DNA of 64,000 nt, taken from contig NZ_AMRK01000002.1 of NCBI RefSeq assembly GCF_000299875.1, forward strand, positions 186,001 to 250,000, in the 5' to 3' direction. This DNA is from Celeribacter baekdonensis B30 (GTDB taxonomy: Bacteria; Pseudomonadota; Alphaproteobacteria; Rhodobacterales; Rhodobacteraceae). The number at the start of each line of letters is the position of its first letter. The stretch's first letter is position 1. The notes below the pieces were generated by a model, which saw nothing but the letters and a program-made list of their open reading frames with translations, did not search any database and had not been told where the DNA came from. A program made the translations under genes and the position numbers. Below are positions 34,843 to 46,019 of this stretch, piece by piece.

Positions 34843-34934
34843 CGTGCATCTCCTCTTTGGTTTCCTCTGACACCACTGTGCCAGACGTACAAAGTGATTC
34901 ACAGTTGCAATCAGTGCGCAAATCGCAGCATTCC

Positions 34935-34963
34935 TTGACCTTTTCGTGATTGAAGCGTATGAG
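34935..34963 (+). promoter_or_regulatory. Sigma-70-like promoter of the DEAD-box helicase gene
   Basis: TTGACC (34935-34940), a 17-base spacer and TATGAG (34958-34963). Transcription would begin near 34970, which rules out an ATG at 34946 as the helicase start. Computed by eye only. Confidence 0.45.
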
Positions 34964-35053
34964 GCGTCCCACAGACGTATCGGCAATATGGCCGAACGGG
35001 CCGCGCGGGATTTGCGGCCGAAAAAACAGCCGCAATATCGCGAAAGGCACGAC

Positions 35054-36616
35054 TTGACCAAATTTTCCGACTTAAACCTTGCTCCCAAAGTTCTCAAAGC
35101 CATTGAGGACGCTGGCTACGAAACGCCGACCCCGATTCAGGCTGGCGCAATTCCCCCCGCCCTTGAGGGCCGGGATGTCTTGGGCATCGCCCAGACCGGG
35201 ACAGGCAAAACCGCCTCATTCGTTTTGCCAATGATCACGCTCTTGAGCCGTGGACGGGCCCGTGCCCGGATGCCACGCTCGCTCGTGCTCTGTCCGACCC
35301 GCGAATTGGCCGCACAGGTGGCGGAAAACTTTGACACCTACACCAAATACATGAAGCTGACCAAAGCTCTGTTGATCGGTGGCGTGTCGTTCAAAGAACA
35401 GGACATCCTGATCGACAAGGGCGTGGACGTTTTGATCGCCACTCCGGGTCGGTTGCTCGATCATTTCGAACGCGGCAAATTGATCCTCTCTGACGTCAAA
35501 GTCATGGTGGTGGACGAGGCCGACCGGATGCTCGACATGGGGTTCATCCCCGACATCGAACGCATCTTTGGCCTGACGCCGTTCACCCGCCAAACCTTGT
35601 TTTTCTCGGCCACAATGGCGCCGGAAATCGAGCGGATCACCAACACCTTTCTGTCAGCCCCGGCCCGCATCGAAGTGGCCCGCCAAGCCAGCTCTGGCGA
35701 GAACATCGAACAGCATGTGGTGATGTTCAAAGCCTCGCGTCGCGACCGCGCAGCCTCGGAGAAACGTCAGCTTTTGCGTACGCTGATCGACCTGGAGGGC
35801 GAGAAACTCGACAATGCCATCGTGTTTTGTAACCGCAAGACCGATGTCGATATCGTCTCGCAATCCCTGAAAAAATACGGCTATGACGCGGCTCCGATCC
35901 ATGGCGATCTGGAGCAAAGTCAACGCAACGCCACGCTTGAGGGCTTTCGCGGTGGCAAATTGAAAATCCTCGTGGCCTCCGATGTGGCCGCGCGTGGATT
36001 GGATGTGCCCTCCGTGACCCATGTGTTCAACTTTGACGTGCCAAGCCACGCCGAGGACTATGTTCACCGGATCGGCCGCACCGGGCGTGCGGGCCGCGAT
36101 GGCAAAACCATCATGCTTTGTGAGCCGCGCGACGAAAAGAATTTCGCGGATGTGGAACGTCTGATTGGCAAAGAAATCCCGCGTTTGGACAATCCTTTGG
36201 GCACCGTTGCCGAGGCGGAGACCACGACCTCGGATCACGCCCCGGCAGAGGCCAAATCCGAGGACAAACCGAAACGGACCCGCTCGCGCAGCAGCAGAAG
36301 CCGCAAATCCGACAAGCCGGAGACGGCGGTCGAGGCGTCAGAGGTGCAGGCCCGTGAGAGCCAGACGCAAGAGGCCCCCGAGGCCACGGTGGCGGCAAAG
36401 ACGGAATCGCGCACCAGAGAACGCGCTCCGCGTGAACCCCGCGAGTCGTCGCGCACGTCACAGGCCGCCTCCGATAGCAAATCCTCAGAGAACCGCGACC
36501 GCAGCAGCAGTTCGCGCAGCCGCGGCCGTCGCGACGATGATAAAAAGGTTGTGGGTCTGGGCGATCACCTGCCCTCTTTCATTGCACTAAGTTTTGACGA
36601 ACGCAGCGCCAGCTAA
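35054..36616 (+). CDS. DEAD-box ATP-dependent RNA helicase (RhlE/DeaD type)
   Basis: About 520 residues. Motifs in order: Q-motif PTPIQAGAIPPAL, I AQTGTGKT, Ia PTRELAA, II DEADRMLDMGF, III SATMAP, IV region FCNRKTD, V DVAARGLDVP, VI HRIGRTGRAGR. From about residue 385 the protein is basic and low-complexity (RSRSSRSRKSDKPE and SSSSRSRGRRDDD), probably RNA-binding. The TTG at 35054 (LTKFSDLNLAPKVLKAIE, the family N-terminus), with AAAGG 7 bases upstream, is favoured; ATG 34988 would add 22 residues. RNA remodelling in ribosome assembly or cold response is inferred. Confidence 0.93.
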   Translation: MTKFSDLNLAPKVLKAIEDAGYETPTPIQAGAIPPALEGRDVLGIAQTGTGKTASFVLPMITLLSRGRARARMPRSLVLCPTRELAAQVAENFDTYTKYMKLTKALLIGGVSFKEQDILIDKGVDVLIATPGRLLDHFERGKLILSDVKVMVVDEADRMLDMGFIPDIERIFGLTPFTRQTLFFSATMAPEIERITNTFLSAPARIEVARQASSGENIEQHVVMFKASRRDRAASEKRQLLRTLIDLEGEKLDNAIVFCNRKTDVDIVSQSLKKYGYDAAPIHGDLEQSQRNATLEGFRGGKLKILVASDVAARGLDVPSVTHVFNFDVPSHAEDYVHRIGRTGRAGRDGKTIMLCEPRDEKNFADVERLIGKEIPRLDNPLGTVAEAETTTSDHAPAEAKSEDKPKRTRSRSSRSRKSDKPETAVEASEVQARESQTQEAPEATVAAKTESRTRERAPREPRESSRTSQAASDSKSSENRDRSSSSRSRGRRDDDKKVVGLGDHLPSFIALSFDERSAS

Positions 36617-36643
36617 AGCCAAAGCACCCTTTGCAAAAATTCA

Positions 36644-36669
36644 AAAACCCGCGCTATGGCGCGGGTTTT
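36644..36669. terminator. Bidirectional intrinsic terminator
   Basis: An 11-bp stem AAAACCCGCGC / GCGCGGGTTTT with a 4-base loop, T-rich on both strands. It lies between the convergent helicase gene and rnj, and ends the long nuo-birA-coaX-rnj transcript on the minus strand. Confidence 0.9.
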
Positions 36670-36733
36670 GTTTTGTGCATTTGCAGATTCGGACAAAACC
36701 CTCCCCGCAGCCAAAACAGCTGCGGGGGCAAAT

Positions 36734-38398
36734 TTAATTGGACAGGCGGGAGATCACGATTTGGACCTCCGGCTTTTTGCCAGTCTCTTCATGCGTCGAT
36801 TTACGGATGATGCGGCGCATCTCTTCTTCGAGTTTTCCGTCGTCCGAAAGGGTCTTGGGCTTGGCGCGCATCAGGAATTGGTTCACATCCTCTTCCAACA
36901 CATCCACCAACGGCGCGCGCGACAGGCCAACTTCAGGCAGGCCACGCACTTCGCACCAGCAATCGCCCAAAGGCTCGTTGTCCTCAATGATCACCGTGGC
37001 AACAATCAACCCGTTCATCGCCATGCGAATCCGGTCGCGCACAATGCCATCCATCGCGCCGATTTGGATCGATCCATCGAGATACGTCCGCCCGGTTTCA
37101 ACATATTCAACCACGCGTGGGGCATTGCCCGCCAGATCAAGACACACACCATTCGGCGCAACCACAGCCTGAAACCCGTTGGATTCCGCAAGTTTCGCAT
37201 GTTCGCGCAGGTGACGGTGTTCGCCGTGCATCGGGATGACGACCTGCGGTTTAACGACCTCATGCAGCGTCGCAAGATCGGGACGGTTGGCGTGACCTGA
37301 GACGTGGAACAAGCCGTCCTGGTCGGAAATCACGTTCACATCCATTTCGGAAAACGCGTTGACGATCCGACCGACAGAAACCTCGTTGCCGGGGATGGTT
37401 TTCGAGGAGAAAATCATCGTGTCCCCGGCTGCGAATTTCAGGCCAAGGTATTTGCCACGCGACAATTGTGCGGTGGCCGCACGATGTTCGCCCTGCGACC
37501 CTGTGGTCAGCAACATCAGGTTTTCACGCGGAATATCGGTGGCGTTCTCGGGTGATACCGTGGCGGGGAAATCGGAAATGATCCCGGTTTCAATCGCGGC
37601 GGTGATCATCCGGCGCATCGCGCGGCCCAAAAGCACCACGGATCGTCCCGCCTGTGCCCCGGCCACGGCCAAGGTTTTGACCCGGGCAATGTTGGAGGCA
37701 AATGTGGTGGCGGCAACCATGCCGTCAAGTCCGGCGATCAGCTCGGTGAGCGGGCCGATGACTTCGGATTCGGAGCGCCCCGGATTGGGCGAAAACACAT
37801 TGGTGGAATCGCACACCATGGCTTTGACGCCGTCTTTGGACACCTCTTCCCACAGCGCGCGATCAAAGGCCTCGCCCACCACCGGGGTCTCGTCGAGTTT
37901 GAAATCGCCAGTGTGGATGACCCGTCCGGCAGGCGTGTCGATGACCAAGGCCGAGCTTTCAGGGATCGAATGCGAGATCGGCAGGAAGCCGACGGTAAAG
38001 GCCCCAACGGTCGTCGTGTCCGGCCATTTCGAAACCGTTTTGATTTGCAGCTCATCATGACCGTGCTCTTCGAATTTCAACCGCGCGAGGTGGGCGGTGA
38101 AGGCGCGGGCATAGATCGGCGCGCCGAGACGGGGCCAAAGATGGCCGACCGCGCCAACGTGGTCTTCATGCGCATGGGTGATGAAAATCGCGTCGATCCG
38201 GTCCTTGCGCTCCACCAGCCAAGCGATGTCGGCAAAGATGAGATCAACACCGGGGGTGCCATCCATCGAGGGGAACGTCACGCCGAGATCGACGACGATA
38301 TAGCGTTCGCTGCCCGCCGGGCCATAGCCGTACACATAACAGTTCATGCCGATTTCGCCGGCGCCGCCTAACGGGAGGTAAAGAAGTCTATCGCTCAT
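36734..38398 (-). CDS. rnj: Ribonuclease J
   Basis: Metallo-beta-lactamase/beta-CASP ribonuclease with 5'-3' exo- and endonuclease activity in mRNA and rRNA processing. 554 residues. Zinc motif FITHAHEDHVGAVGHL (about 71-86), HTGDFKLDE, the beta-CASP region with LLTTGSQGEHRAA (about 295), HVSGHANRPD and PMHGEHRHLREHA. Start overlaps the coaX stop (ATGA). It is the last gene after nuoN-birA-coaX, an order conserved in alphaproteobacteria. Confidence 0.97.
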   Translation of the reverse strand: MSDRLLYLPLGGAGEIGMNCYVYGYGPAGSERYIVVDLGVTFPSMDGTPGVDLIFADIAWLVERKDRIDAIFITHAHEDHVGAVGHLWPRLGAPIYARAFTAHLARLKFEEHGHDELQIKTVSKWPDTTTVGAFTVGFLPISHSIPESSALVIDTPAGRVIHTGDFKLDETPVVGEAFDRALWEEVSKDGVKAMVCDSTNVFSPNPGRSESEVIGPLTELIAGLDGMVAATTFASNIARVKTLAVAGAQAGRSVVLLGRAMRRMITAAIETGIISDFPATVSPENATDIPRENLMLLTTGSQGEHRAATAQLSRGKYLGLKFAAGDTMIFSSKTIPGNEVSVGRIVNAFSEMDVNVISDQDGLFHVSGHANRPDLATLHEVVKPQVVIPMHGEHRHLREHAKLAESNGFQAVVAPNGVCLDLAGNAPRVVEYVETGRTYLDGSIQIGAMDGIVRDRIRMAMNGLIVATVIIEDNEPLGDCWCEVRGLPEVGLSRAPLVDVLEEDVNQFLMRAKPKTLSDDGKLEEEMRRIIRKSTHEETGKKPEVQIVISRLSN

Positions 38399-39174
38399 AT
38401 GTTGCCCTGATCCTTATTATATTGGTGAATGACCACGAGGCCGCGAATGGTCAGGAATTCGTCAAATGCGTCAAAGAGTTTGTGGCCCTGATTGAACAAA
38501 GGCGCAAGGCCTCCGGTGGCGATGACTTGCATCGGGCGGGCATATTCGTCCTTGATCCGGTTGCAGGTCTCGCGCACGAGGCCGACGTAGCCCCAGAACA
38601 CCCCCGATTGCATACAGGCGACGGTGTTGGTGCCGATCACCTTTTCCGGCATGGTCACGTCCACATGCGGGAGAGCTGCGGCTTTGAGGTGCAGAGATTC
38701 AAGCGAGGTGTTGACCCCGGGAGAGATCACGCCGCCAACATAAGCGCCATCTTCGGCCACGACATCGAATGTGGTGGCCGTGCCGAAATCAACCACGATC
38801 AGATCGCCGCCAAAGCGGTCAAACGCGGCGGCGGAATTGACCAGACGGTCGGGGCCGACCGTTGTGCCCTCGTCCACACGCGGCGCATGGGGCAAAAGAC
38901 ATTCGGGTTTGCCGACCACAAGGGGACGACAATCGAAGTAACGATTGGCCAGAACCCGCAGGTTAAACACCACCCGCGGTACGGTGGAGGATATGATCAC
39001 CTCGGTGATGTCGGCCTCGATTTTTTGAAAATTCATCAAAGTCGCAAGCCAGACATAATATTGATCCGCCGTGCGTTGATGTTCGGTCGAGGTGCGCCAT
39101 GTGGCGATAAAATCGGTCCCGTCCCAGATGGAAAAGACGGTGTTGGTGTTGCCGGTGTCGATACAGAGAAGCAT
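38395..39174 (-). CDS. coaX: Type III pantothenate kinase CoaX
   Basis: First step of coenzyme A synthesis. 259 residues starting MLLCIDTGNTNTVFSIWDG (phosphate-binding DTGNT motif), then GPDRLVNSAAAFDRFGGDLI, VVDFGTATTFDVV and PGVNTSLESLH. This ASKHA-fold type is typical where CoaA is absent. The ATG abuts the birA stop, and its own stop overlaps rnj by 4 bases. Confidence 0.96.
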   Translation of the reverse strand: MLLCIDTGNTNTVFSIWDGTDFIATWRTSTEHQRTADQYYVWLATLMNFQKIEADITEVIISSTVPRVVFNLRVLANRYFDCRPLVVGKPECLLPHAPRVDEGTTVGPDRLVNSAAAFDRFGGDLIVVDFGTATTFDVVAEDGAYVGGVISPGVNTSLESLHLKAAALPHVDVTMPEKVIGTNTVACMQSGVFWGYVGLVRETCNRIKDEYARPMQVIATGGLAPLFNQGHKLFDAFDEFLTIRGLVVIHQYNKDQGNI

Positions 39175-39921
39175 TTAAAAATAAACCTCAGCGGCGGGGA
39201 TGGTGAGTTTGCCATTGGATGTGGCGAGCACAAGATTGCCAAAGGCATCGACGGTTTCAAACGTGCCATGGTGCTCTTCGCGCATGGTACGCGCCCGGAT
39301 CGGTTGGCCCAAACGCGCGGCCCGCGCGAGCCAGGCGGTGCGGATCGGCGCGAAGCCATAGGTGACAAATTGCGCCTCCCAATGGGCGTAAGCCGGGGCA
39401 AGCAGGTCCAGGAAATCTTCGGGCACAACCAGAGCACCGGCTTCATCGGCCAGGGAGACCGGGGCCACCGCACCCTCCTCAAGCTGTGCCGGAACGGGGG
39501 CTGCGACAAGATTGACGCCAATGCCAATGGCCAAATGCGCAGGCCCACGTTCCAAAAGGATGCCCGCGACCTTGCCGCCATTGAGCAAAACATCATTGGG
39601 CCATTTCAGTGAAAACGGATCGGTGCGCCCGGTGGCGGCGACGAAAGCGTCATAAAGCGCCAGCGAGGCCACGAAGGAGCGCAAAGCCACCAGTTCCGGC
39701 CGCTCTGTAGGGAACATCAACAAGGTGGCGGCAAAATTGCCCTCGGGCATGGACCAGGCCCGGCCGCGCCGACCGTGGGCGGCGGTTTGCGACAGGGCCA
39801 AAATCCATTGCGAAAATGCGGAAGAGGCCGCGACACGCGCGGCCTCCGACATGGTGCTGTCCACCGAGGGCAGGACGGTGCGCCCTACCCCTTCGGGCCA
39901 TCTGTGCAGATTATTTGACAA
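39175..39921 (-). CDS. birA: Biotin-[acetyl-CoA-carboxylase] ligase BirA (monofunctional)
   Basis: Attaches biotin to BCCP. About 248 residues; no N-terminal helix-turn-helix, so not a repressor. [11 protein letters not shown], the biotinyl-AMP loop [17 protein letters not shown] (about 45-61), [18 protein letters not shown] (about 103-120) and GIGVNL are present. Start uncertain: a TTG at 39921 overlaps the nuoN stop by 11 bases; an ATG at 39960 overlaps it by 50. Transcribed with nuoN and coaX. Confidence 0.93.
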   Translation of the reverse strand: MSNNLHRWPEGVGRTVLPSVDSTMSEAARVAASSAFSQWILALSQTAAHGRRGRAWSMPEGNFAATLLMFPTERPELVALRSFVASLALYDAFVAATGRTDPFSLKWPNDVLLNGGKVAGILLERGPAHLAIGIGVNLVAAPVPAQLEEGAVAPVSLADEAGALVVPEDFLDLLAPAYAHWEAQFVTYGFAPIRTAWLARAARLGQPIRARTMREEHHGTFETVDAFGNLVLATSNGKLTIPAAEVYF

Positions 39922-41347
39922 GGGCTTCGGCCGCGAGCGCCGCCATACCATCGACGCCAAACATATTGACGATCCCGACCAGCATGATCAGCGCAGAGAG
40001 GGTCAAAAGCGCAAAGGTCACTGGCGAGGATACTTTGTCCAAAGGATCGGTTTCAGCGCCGAAGTACATGTAATAGACGATGCGCAGGTAGTAGAACGCG
40101 CCGATCACCGACGCAATCACACCGAAGATGGCGAGATAGACGAGACCCGCCCCCCAAGCGGCCTGAAGCACGGCCAGTTTCCCGAAGAACCCAAGCATCG
40201 GCGGTACGCCCGCGAGCGAGAACAACAGCACCAGCAAAGCCAGCGCCTTGGCAGGGGAATTGCGCCAGTACAGGTTCAGAGAGGCGATGTCCGTGACCGG
40301 CTGACCATCGCGTTCCATTGTCATGATAAAGGCAAAGGTGCCGATGTTCATCGTGACATAGATCGCCATGTAGATCAGCGCCGATTGCACACCCTCGGCA
40401 TTGCCCGCCGCCAAGCCCATAAGCGCAAAGCCCATGTGGGAGATCGAGGAATAGGCCATCAGGCGTTTGATGTTGGTCTGACCGATCCCGGCAATCGCGC
40501 CCAAGAACATCGAGGCCACGGCGATGACCGCAAGCACCTGTTGCCAATCGCCGGTGATACCACCAAAGGCGTCATGCAACACGCGGGCGAAAAGACCCAT
40601 CGCGGCCAATTTCGGCGCGGTGGCGAAGAAGGCGGTGGTCGGTGTCGGAGCACCCTCGTAGACGTCCGGGGTCCACATGTGAAACGGCACGGCGGAAACT
40701 TTGAACGCCAGACCGGTCATGATGAAGACGAGACCAAAGAGCACCCCGAGTGGCGCGTCAACCGAGACGACCGAGAGGATACCGGCGAAAGACGTGGTGC
40801 CGGCAAAGCCGTAGACCAAGGACGACCCGTAGAGCAAAAGCCCCGACGAGAGCGAGCCCAACACGAAATATTTCAGGCCCGCTTCGGTCGATTTCACGCT
40901 GTCACGGCGGAAGGACGCGATGACATACAAGGACAGAGACATCAACTCGAGGCCCAGGTAGAGCGCCATCAAATCGCCTGCAGAGACCATCACCATCATG
41001 CCGATTGTCGAGAACAGCACAAGGATCGGGTATTCGAATTTGGCGAAACCGCGTTTGTCGAGGAAGTCATAAGACATCACCAAAACGGCAGCCCCGGCCA
41101 AGAGGATGCCAACCTTGCCAAAGCGCGAGAAGGCGTCGTCGATGAACATGCCGTGAAAAGCGTCCACCGATCCGCCGCCCCCCAAACCGATGAGCAAAGC
41201 GACGATGACAAAGACCGCGGCCGTCACCCAAGTGATCGCGCCCGCGAGTTTGTCCTTGCCGGTGTAGACCGCGAAGAGGAGCGCGAGCATGCCGTAAATG
41301 GCAAGCAAGGTTTCTGGGAGGACGATGGAGAAATCGTTGGAGGTCAT
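39911..41347 (-). CDS. nuoN: NADH-quinone oxidoreductase subunit N
   Basis: Antiporter-like proton-pumping subunit of complex I. 478 residues, about 14 membrane helices. [20 protein letters not shown] (about 222-241), the key lysine segment APKLAAMG and [17 protein letters not shown] are in place, and a conserved E ([15 protein letters not shown]) lies in TM5. Last nuo gene; it continues directly into birA. Confidence 0.97.
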   Translation of the reverse strand: MTSNDFSIVLPETLLAIYGMLALLFAVYTGKDKLAGAITWVTAAVFVIVALLIGLGGGGSVDAFHGMFIDDAFSRFGKVGILLAGAAVLVMSYDFLDKRGFAKFEYPILVLFSTIGMMVMVSAGDLMALYLGLELMSLSLYVIASFRRDSVKSTEAGLKYFVLGSLSSGLLLYGSSLVYGFAGTTSFAGILSVVSVDAPLGVLFGLVFIMTGLAFKVSAVPFHMWTPDVYEGAPTPTTAFFATAPKLAAMGLFARVLHDAFGGITGDWQQVLAVIAVASMFLGAIAGIGQTNIKRLMAYSSISHMGFALMGLAAGNAEGVQSALIYMAIYVTMNIGTFAFIMTMERDGQPVTDIASLNLYWRNSPAKALALLVLLFSLAGVPPMLGFFGKLAVLQAAWGAGLVYLAIFGVIASVIGAFYYLRIVYYMYFGAETDPLDKVSSPVTFALLTLSALIMLVGIVNMFGVDGMAALAAEALVK

Positions 41348-41359
41348 GGTCCTGATCCC

Positions 41360-42898
41360 TTAGTGGCTTGCCGCTTCGACGACCAGATCGGCCGGCAGAG
41401 CTGCGTGATAATTGTCGATGAGGGCGGTGACCGACGGGCTGATGATATCCAGCACCAGCGCGGGGTAGACGCCCAGGAGAAGGGTCATGGCGATCAGCGG
41501 CGCAAAAATCCATTTTTCACGCGCGCTCAGATCGGTGATCGCCTTGAGGCTTTCTTTGATCAGATCGCCCAAGACCACGCGGCGGTAGAGCCAGAGCGCG
41601 TAGGCGGCGGAGAAGATCACGCCCGAGGTCGCAACCAAAGCGATCCAGGTGTTGGCTTGGAACATGCCGACGAGGGTCAGAAATTCACCAATGAAGCCCG
41701 AGGTGCCCGGCAGGCCGACGTTGGCCATGGTGAAGAACATGAACACCAGCGCATAGGCGGGCATCCGGTTCACCAGACCGCCAAAGGCGTCAATCTCGCG
41801 GGTGTGCATCCGGTCATAGATCACGCCAACGCAAAGGAAGAGCGCGCCGGAAACAAAGCCGTGCGAGATCATTTGAAAGATCGCACCGTCGAGGCCTTGT
41901 TGGTTCATCGAAAAGATACCGGCGGTGACATAGCCCATATGCGCGACCGAGGAATAAGCGATGAGCTTTTTCATATCCTCTTGCACCAAGGCCACCAGCG
42001 AGGCGTAGACGATCGCGATCACCGAGAGGACCATGACGAAATCGGCCAGGTTGGCGGAGGCCACCGGGAACATCGGGATCGAGAAACGCAGGAAGCCGTA
42101 GCCGCCCATTTTCAACAGGATCGCGGCCAGGACCACGGAGCCCGCTGTCGGGGCCTGAACGTGCGCATCGGGCAACCAGGTGTGCACCGGCCACATCGGC
42201 ATTTTCACCGCAAACGAGGCGAAGAAGGCCAAGAAGGCAAGGGTTTGGAAACCGCCAACGATGTTAAAGCCCAGCACCTTGATCGTCTCGGAGGAGAAAT
42301 CATGGGCCAGCAATTGCACGATGTCGGTGGTGCCTGCGTCAATATACATCGCAACCATCGCCACCAGCATGAGCACCGAGCCCAAGAAGGTGTAGAGGAA
42401 GAATTTGAACGCCGCGTAGATGCGGTTTTTGCCGCCCCAGATGCCGATGATCAGGAACATCGGGATCAGGCCGCCTTCGAAGAACAGGTAGAACAGCATC
42501 AGGTCGAGCGCACAGAACACGCCGAGCATGAGCGTTTCCAACAACAGAAACGCGATCATGTATTCTTTGACGCGCAGCTTGACGTCCCACGCGGACCAGA
42601 TCGCCAAAGGCATCAAAGCGGTCGTGAGCATGACGAACAGAACCGAAATCCCGTCCACGCCCATTTTGTACTTCATCCCCATGATCCAGCTGTGTTCTTC
42701 GACCATCTGGAACCCAGTGTCCGAGGCATCAAAGCCAAAGAGCACGAACAGAGAGATCACAAAGGTGACCACGGTCGCCAAAAGCGCCACGCGTTTTGCG
42801 TTGAGTTGAGCCACCGCATCCTCGCCGCGCAGGATAAGCGCGAGCACGAGGGCGGCCATTGTCGGAAGGAAGGTGACGATAGAAAGCACGTTATCCAT
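41360..42898 (-). CDS. nuoM: NADH-quinone oxidoreductase subunit M
   Basis: Antiporter-like proton-pumping subunit. 512 residues, about 14 membrane helices. Conserved [17 protein letters not shown] (TM5 glutamate), [33 protein letters not shown] (lysine) and [16 protein letters not shown]. The start overlaps the nuoL stop by one base (TGATG); 12 bases separate it from nuoN. Confidence 0.97.
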   Translation of the reverse strand: MDNVLSIVTFLPTMAALVLALILRGEDAVAQLNAKRVALLATVVTFVISLFVLFGFDASDTGFQMVEEHSWIMGMKYKMGVDGISVLFVMLTTALMPLAIWSAWDVKLRVKEYMIAFLLLETLMLGVFCALDLMLFYLFFEGGLIPMFLIIGIWGGKNRIYAAFKFFLYTFLGSVLMLVAMVAMYIDAGTTDIVQLLAHDFSSETIKVLGFNIVGGFQTLAFLAFFASFAVKMPMWPVHTWLPDAHVQAPTAGSVVLAAILLKMGGYGFLRFSIPMFPVASANLADFVMVLSVIAIVYASLVALVQEDMKKLIAYSSVAHMGYVTAGIFSMNQQGLDGAIFQMISHGFVSGALFLCVGVIYDRMHTREIDAFGGLVNRMPAYALVFMFFTMANVGLPGTSGFIGEFLTLVGMFQANTWIALVATSGVIFSAAYALWLYRRVVLGDLIKESLKAITDLSAREKWIFAPLIAMTLLLGVYPALVLDIISPSVTALIDNYHAALPADLVVEAASH

Positions 42899-44997
42899 CA
42901 GTGTGCCCCCCCGCCGATCGACATCCAGGTAATCAAGATCACAATCCCCAAGACCATGCTAAATGCATAGGTAAAGATAAAGCCCGACTGCGCCCGGCCA
43001 GCAAGGCGGGTGAAGAAGGGCACGATGCCCATGGCGACGCCGTTGATCGCACCATCAATGGTGTCCTCGTCGCCGCGTTTCCAAAAGAACCGCCCCAGTG
43101 CCAAAAGCGGACGTACGATGAGCGCGTCATAGATCTCGTCGAAATACCATTTGTTCAGCAAGAACCGGTAGGCGACGGGTTGGCTGTCGGCCAGACGTTT
43201 CGGCAGGCTCGGGCTTTTGATGTAGAAAATCCAAGCTGTGATGAAGCCGATGAGCATCGCGATGAAGGGCGAGACCTTGACCCAGGTCGGCGCGTGGTGC
43301 GCGTCATCAAGCACGGTGTTTTCAGGCCCAACAAAGATCGCGCCTTGCGGAGCCATCGCCATGTCGCCGTGACCTGCTTCAGCAGCAACCATCGGTTCCC
43401 CGTGGGTCGTGGTCGCCGCGTCCCCATGTGCCGGAGCGGCTTCGCCCTCGGCCATGACCTCTTCATGCTGCATGGGAAGACCGAAGAATTCGGTGAATGT
43501 CTCATGATCGCCAAAGAAGCTGTTGTACCAGATCATCCCGCCGAACACCGCACCCAACGCCAAGACGCCAAGCGGCACCAGCATGACAAGCGGGCTTTCA
43601 TGCGCATGATCATGAGCATGATGATCGCCGCGGGCTTTGCCGTAGAAGGTCATGAAAATCAGGCGCCACGAGTAGAAGGAGGTGAACAAGGCCGCGATGA
43701 CCAGCATCCAGAAGGCATAGCCGACACCGGAGGCATAGGCGCTTTCGATGATGGCGTCTTTCGACAGGAAGCCCGCGAAACCGAAATGCGTCAACGGAAT
43801 GCCGACCCCGGTGATCGCCAGCGTACCGATGATCATCATCCAGAAGGTAAACGGGATTTTCTTACGCAGCGCGCCATAGTTGCGCATGTCTTGTTCGTGG
43901 TGCATCGCGTGGATCACGGAACCCGCAGACAAGAACAACATGGCTTTAAAGAACGCATGCGTCAAAAGGTGGAACATCGCCGGGCCGTAAGCGCCGACAC
44001 CTGCGGCCACGAACATGTAGCCGAGCTGCGAACAGGTCGAATAGGCGATGACGCGTTTGATGTCGTTTTGCACAAGGCCGACGGTGGCGGCGAAGAACGC
44101 CGTGGTGGCCCCGATGTAGATGATGAACATCTGCGCTTGCGGTGCGTATTCAAAGATCGGCGACATGCGGCAGACCAAGAACACACCGGCGGTGACCATG
44201 GTCGCGGCGTGGATCAGCGCCGACACAGGCGTCGGGCCTTCCATCGCGTCCGGCAACCAGGTGTGCAAGAACAACTGCGCCGATTTCCCCATCGCACCGA
44301 CGAACAACAAGAAGCCGATCAGGTTGGCGGCGTTCCAGTCGGTCCACAGGAAATGCAACCGCGTCTGGGCCAACATCGGCCCCGCAGCAAAGACATCATC
44401 CAAGCGAATGCTGTCGGTGAGGAAGAACAGACCAAAGATGCCGAGAGAGAAGCCAAAGTCACCCACGCGGTTGACGATAAAGGCTTTCATCGAGGCGGCG
44501 CCGGCAGAAGGCTTTTTGAAATAGAAGCCAATCAACAGGTAAGAGGCGAGACCCACGCCTTCCCAGCCAAAGAACATTTGGGCCAGGTTGTCGGCGGTGA
44601 CCAGCATCAACATGGCGAAGGTGAAGAACGAAAGATAGGCAAAGAAGCGGGCGCGGTAAGGCTCACTGTCTTTGAAATTCTCGTCATGAGCCATGTAGCC
44701 GAAGGAGTAGAGATGCACGAGGGCGGACACCGTGTTGACCACAATCAACATGATCGCGGTGAGACGATCCATGCGAATGCCCCAATCGACCGACAGCGCC
44801 CCGGATTCGATCCAGCGCAGCACAGTGATGTGATGGGTCTCGCCATCTTGGCCGAGGAACACGACCCAAGACAGCAATGCCGCCAGGAACAAAAGACCCG
44901 TGGTCAGATATTGCGCGCTCTTTTCGCCAATCACACGCCAGCCAAAGCCCGCGATGATCGCGCCCACGAGAGGCGCAAAAAGGATGATCGTTTCCAT
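42898..44997 (-). CDS. nuoL: NADH-quinone oxidoreductase subunit L
   Basis: Distal proton-pumping subunit with the long lateral helix. 699 residues. [19 protein letters not shown] (TM5 glutamate), [20 protein letters not shown] (about 242-261), [16 protein letters not shown] and the C-terminal HL helix region ending in TM16. Between about 480 and 580 a hydrophilic insert holds a His/Ala/Glu-rich stretch ([20 protein letters not shown]). Five bases separate it from nuoK. Confidence 0.97.
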   Translation of the reverse strand: METIILFAPLVGAIIAGFGWRVIGEKSAQYLTTGLLFLAALLSWVVFLGQDGETHHITVLRWIESGALSVDWGIRMDRLTAIMLIVVNTVSALVHLYSFGYMAHDENFKDSEPYRARFFAYLSFFTFAMLMLVTADNLAQMFFGWEGVGLASYLLIGFYFKKPSAGAASMKAFIVNRVGDFGFSLGIFGLFFLTDSIRLDDVFAAGPMLAQTRLHFLWTDWNAANLIGFLLFVGAMGKSAQLFLHTWLPDAMEGPTPVSALIHAATMVTAGVFLVCRMSPIFEYAPQAQMFIIYIGATTAFFAATVGLVQNDIKRVIAYSTCSQLGYMFVAAGVGAYGPAMFHLLTHAFFKAMLFLSAGSVIHAMHHEQDMRNYGALRKKIPFTFWMMIIGTLAITGVGIPLTHFGFAGFLSKDAIIESAYASGVGYAFWMLVIAALFTSFYSWRLIFMTFYGKARGDHHAHDHAHESPLVMLVPLGVLALGAVFGGMIWYNSFFGDHETFTEFFGLPMQHEEVMAEGEAAPAHGDAATTTHGEPMVAAEAGHGDMAMAPQGAIFVGPENTVLDDAHHAPTWVKVSPFIAMLIGFITAWIFYIKSPSLPKRLADSQPVAYRFLLNKWYFDEIYDALIVRPLLALGRFFWKRGDEDTIDGAINGVAMGIVPFFTRLAGRAQSGFIFTYAFSMVLGIVILITWMSIGGGAH

Positions 44998-45002
44998 GGA
45001 CT

Positions 45003-45308
45003 TTACCCTTTCATCACGTTGACGTCTTCGACGTCGATCGTGCCGCGGTTGCGGAAGAAGCTCACAAGAATGGCCAACCCGATCGCCGCTTCAGCGGCGG
45101 CCACGGTGAGCACCAGCATCGTGAAAATCTGCCCCGTCAAATCCCCGAGATACGAGGAGAAAGCGACAAGGTTGATATTGACCGACAGCAGGATCATCTC
45201 GATGGACATCAAAATGATGATGACGTTCTTTCGGTTCAAAAAGAGCCCGAAAATGCCGATGACAAACAGCGCCGCTGCGACTGTCAGGTAATGTTCAAGT
45301 CCGACCAT
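45003..45308 (-). CDS. nuoK: NADH-quinone oxidoreductase subunit K
   Basis: 101 residues, three membrane helices; starts [20 protein letters not shown]. The two buried glutamates used in proton transfer are in [17 protein letters not shown] and in [17 protein letters not shown]. Preceded by a 96-base gap from nuoJ that contains two hairpins, which is unusual inside this tightly packed operon. Confidence 0.97.
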   Translation of the reverse strand: MVGLEHYLTVAAALFVIGIFGLFLNRKNVIIILMSIEMILLSVNINLVAFSSYLGDLTGQIFTMLVLTVAAAEAAIGLAILVSFFRNRGTIDVEDVNVMKG

Positions 45309-45404
45309 GCCGTCCCTCAGTTCTTTCTCTCACGCCGCGTGTCGCGGCCTTTGGTTCGGGGCGCTGCGCTCAGGCGCGCCCCTCGTAAGTTTCGTCAGAC
45401 AGGC
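45309..45404 (-). other. nuoJ-nuoK spacer with two hairpins
   Basis: Contains GCCGCG-TGT-CGCGGC (45334-45348) and GGGGCG...CGCCCC (45358-45382). No T-run follows, so neither is an intrinsic terminator. They may be mRNA processing or stability elements within the nuo transcript. Confidence 0.5.
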
Positions 45405-46019
45405 TTAAAGCCCCTGCCCCGGTTTGACGTCCTTGAGCTCCATGGCTTTGCCCGGATCGCGGTACATCTGTTGCAACACGTTTTGGCGTTTGACGTCCGA
45501 ACGGTGGCGCAGCGTCAATACGATGGCACCGATCATCGAGACCAAAAGCACCAGACCCGCGAGTTGGAACAACATCAGATATTGGTCATACATCAACAGG
45601 CCCAAAGCGGCGGTGTTGTGGATCTCACCCGCGTCCGGGGTCACCGACTGGCGCAGGGCTTGTGCCCCCTCCGAGGTGGTCCAATCGCCAAAGGCAAGCC
45701 CCATCTGCAACAGCAACACCACACCGATCAGCAAAGCGAAGGGCAGGTATTTCGCCATCCCGGCTTTCAACTCGGCAAAGTCCACGTCCAACATCATCAC
45801 CACGAAGAGGAACAGAACCATGACGGCCCCGACATAGACGATGATCAACAACATCGCGACGAATTCCGCGCCCAACAGCACGAAAAGCCCGGAGGCGGAC
45901 AAGAACGTCAGGATCAGCCAAAGCACGGAATGCACCGGGTTTTTAGAAACCACAGTGAAAAGCCCGGCCACCAACATCACGATGGCGAAGGTGTAAAAAG
46001 CGAAATCTACGACAGTCAT
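45405..46019 (-). CDS. nuoJ: NADH-quinone oxidoreductase subunit J
   Basis: 204 residues, five membrane helices. Start [20 protein letters not shown] and the conserved [20 protein letters not shown] (TM3 pi-bulge region) are clear. Its ATG overlaps the stop of the preceding carboxymuconolactone-decarboxylase-like gene by 4 bases. Confidence 0.96.
   Translation of the reverse strand: MTVVDFAFYTFAIVMLVAGLFTVVSKNPVHSVLWLILTFLSASGLFVLLGAEFVAMLLIIVYVGAVMVLFLFVVMMLDVDFAELKAGMAKYLPFALLIGVVLLLQMGLAFGDWTTSEGAQALRQSVTPDAGEIHNTAALGLLMYDQYLMLFQLAGLVLLVSMIGAIVLTLRHRSDVKRQNVLQQMYRDPGKAMELKDVKPGQGL

Noticed and set aside
39725-42970. 1081-residue plus-strand frame opposite nuoN and nuoM
   Set aside because: Its translation is extremely rich in His, Arg, Gln, Asp and Glu, as expected from the antisense of membrane-protein codons; both minus-strand genes are unmistakable.
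42901-45291. 796-residue plus-strand frame opposite nuoL and nuoK
   Set aside because: Antisense shadow with the same charged composition and no recognisable domain.
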